From the NCBI GenBank assembly GCA_023251855.1, contig JAHEYA010000147.1, forward strand, positions 1 through 6,366: a DNA stretch of 6,366 nt. Direction: 5' to 3'. This document shows positions 5,673 to 6,366 of this stretch, piece after piece. A program made the position numbers and the translations under genes. The notes under the pieces are model-generated. The model saw only the letters and a program-made list of their open reading frames with translations, was not told the DNA's origin and searched no databases. Position 1 is the first letter of the stretch; every line of letters starts with the position of its first letter. Source of the stretch: Bacteroidota bacterium. GTDB taxonomy: Bacteria > Bacteroidota > Bacteroidia > 2-12-FULL-35-15.

Positions 5673-6275
5673 ATGAAAACAACATTAAATGAAAAAGCCG
5701 AAAAGATAAAAAAGAACATCACCGGCACCACTGAAAAATCAAAACAAACCATCAAAGAAATCATCGTTGCAAATTCCAGACATATCAATGAGGCTGTAAA
5801 TGCCAACTTGAAAGTAGTTGAGAGTATAAAAGAAAATTTTAAACAAAATGAAATGCAAGATACAATTACCGATAATCTGAAACAAGCACTTTTGAAATCG
5901 GTAGAATTAGCAGAAGACACACTGGATGCAATTATCAATTCCTACGCCCGCCAGAGGGATCTCACAATTGATCTCAACATCAGGTTGGTGGATGCAGTAA
6001 TAGAATCAAGCCCGGGAAATGCTGAAAAGTTTTTTCAACTGATTCAAGATAATTTTGAAAAAAAATACCGGATGATTGTGGATAACACCAATGAAATCGT
6101 GGAATCCTACAACAAACACACGAACCTTGCTGTTAATTTCAATAAAAAATTTGCGGATGGTGTGAATATCCAAATTGATAATTTACTTCAGGTGCAAGAT
6201 AAGTCGTTGGATAAATTTTCAAATCTGGCTTCAGTGTGGTGGAAAGAAAATCATCTTGAAAAAGTTACAGTTTGA
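5673..6275 (+). CDS. Phasin-like all-helical cytoplasmic protein
   Basis: 200 residues, no signal peptide, no membrane segment, no Cys and a single Pro (P114), with heptad-like spacing of hydrophobic residues across almost the whole length. The charged N-terminus (KAEKIKKNITGTTEKSKQTIKEI) leads into amphipathic helices; the second half has KFFQLIQDNFEKKYR, KHTNLAVNFNKKFADGV and SNLASVWWKEN. This composition and size are typical of phasins, which coat polyhydroxyalkanoate granules, and of apolipoprotein-like helical proteins, but I see no diagnostic motif, so the function is open. The ATG at 5673 has an A-rich leader with no Shine-Dalgarno sequence. It follows the secreted-protein gene by 54 bases without a hairpin terminator and without a TGA-N6-TCA box, so co-transcription from the 4134-4176 promoter is plausible. 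Confidence 0.7.
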   Translation: MKTTLNEKAEKIKKNITGTTEKSKQTIKEIIVANSRHINEAVNANLKVVESIKENFKQNEMQDTITDNLKQALLKSVELAEDTLDAIINSYARQRDLTIDLNIRLVDAVIESSPGNAEKFFQLIQDNFEKKYRMIVDNTNEIVESYNKHTNLAVNFNKKFADGVNIQIDNLLQVQDKSLDKFSNLASVWWKENHLEKVTV

Positions 6276-6366
6276 ATAATGAATAACAATTAAACCAGGT
6301 CTGAAAGAGATAAAGTAAATCTTTATAACGAAGCAGAAAAAAGGAATTCAACAAAAACGAATGATC

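Noticed and set aside
6361..6366. ATG at the right edge as the start of another gene
   Set aside because: Only two codons are visible and no box or convincing promoter was found in 6276-6360.
1..6366. CRISPR array, tRNA, rRNA, insertion sequence or prophage signals
   Set aside because: No direct-repeat arrays, cloverleaf candidates, transposase motifs or terminal inverted repeats were seen on either strand.

Overview
The window comes from an AT-rich Bacteroidota (Bacteroidetes-type) genome. The long plus-strand gene encodes a secreted protein ending in a type IX secretion (Por) sorting domain. Start codons are preceded by A-rich leaders without Shine-Dalgarno sequences. Candidate promoters carry the Bacteroidota -7 element (TAnnTTTG-like) rather than a sigma70 -10 box. 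The exact species cannot be told.

Layout. Three genes on the minus strand, read from right to left, are a cytoplasmic PAS-domain histidine kinase (2947-1706), a response regulator fused to a CRP/FNR-type DNA-binding module (1630-569), and a universal stress protein that runs off the left edge (396-1). Divergent from the kinase, on the plus strand, are a small TerB-like protein (3118-3525), a decayed C-terminal piece of an MgtA-type magnesium P-type ATPase (about 3583-4087), a two-repeat secreted T9SS-cargo protein (4239-5618), and an all-helical phasin-like protein (5673-6275). The last 91 bases (6276-6366) hold nothing I can support.

Main result. Six of the seven TGA-N6-TCA palindromes I found in the window lie outside coding sequence, and all six have the stricter form TGAY-N4-RTCA. 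Five of them sit upstream of five different genes (usp, the regulator, the kinase, terB-like, the secreted protein). In each case the centre is exactly 36.5 bases from the G of a downstream TTTG that ends a -7-like element. This is the geometry of a CRP/FNR class II activated promoter. The regulator encoded here keeps the recognition-helix Glu and Arg that read TGA/TCA half-sites in CRP and FNR. It lacks the cAMP-binding residues and the FNR cysteines, so phosphorylation of Asp53 by the neighbouring kinase is the likely input.

Proposed system (inference). An intracellular signal sensed by the PAS kinase drives a phospho-switched CRP/FNR regulator. That regulator activates its own gene, its kinase gene, and a local stress set (USP, TerB-like, a secreted surface protein and possibly the phasin-like protein behind it). 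Gene content resembles low-oxygen or dormancy-type stress regulons, but the signal itself is not shown by the sequence.
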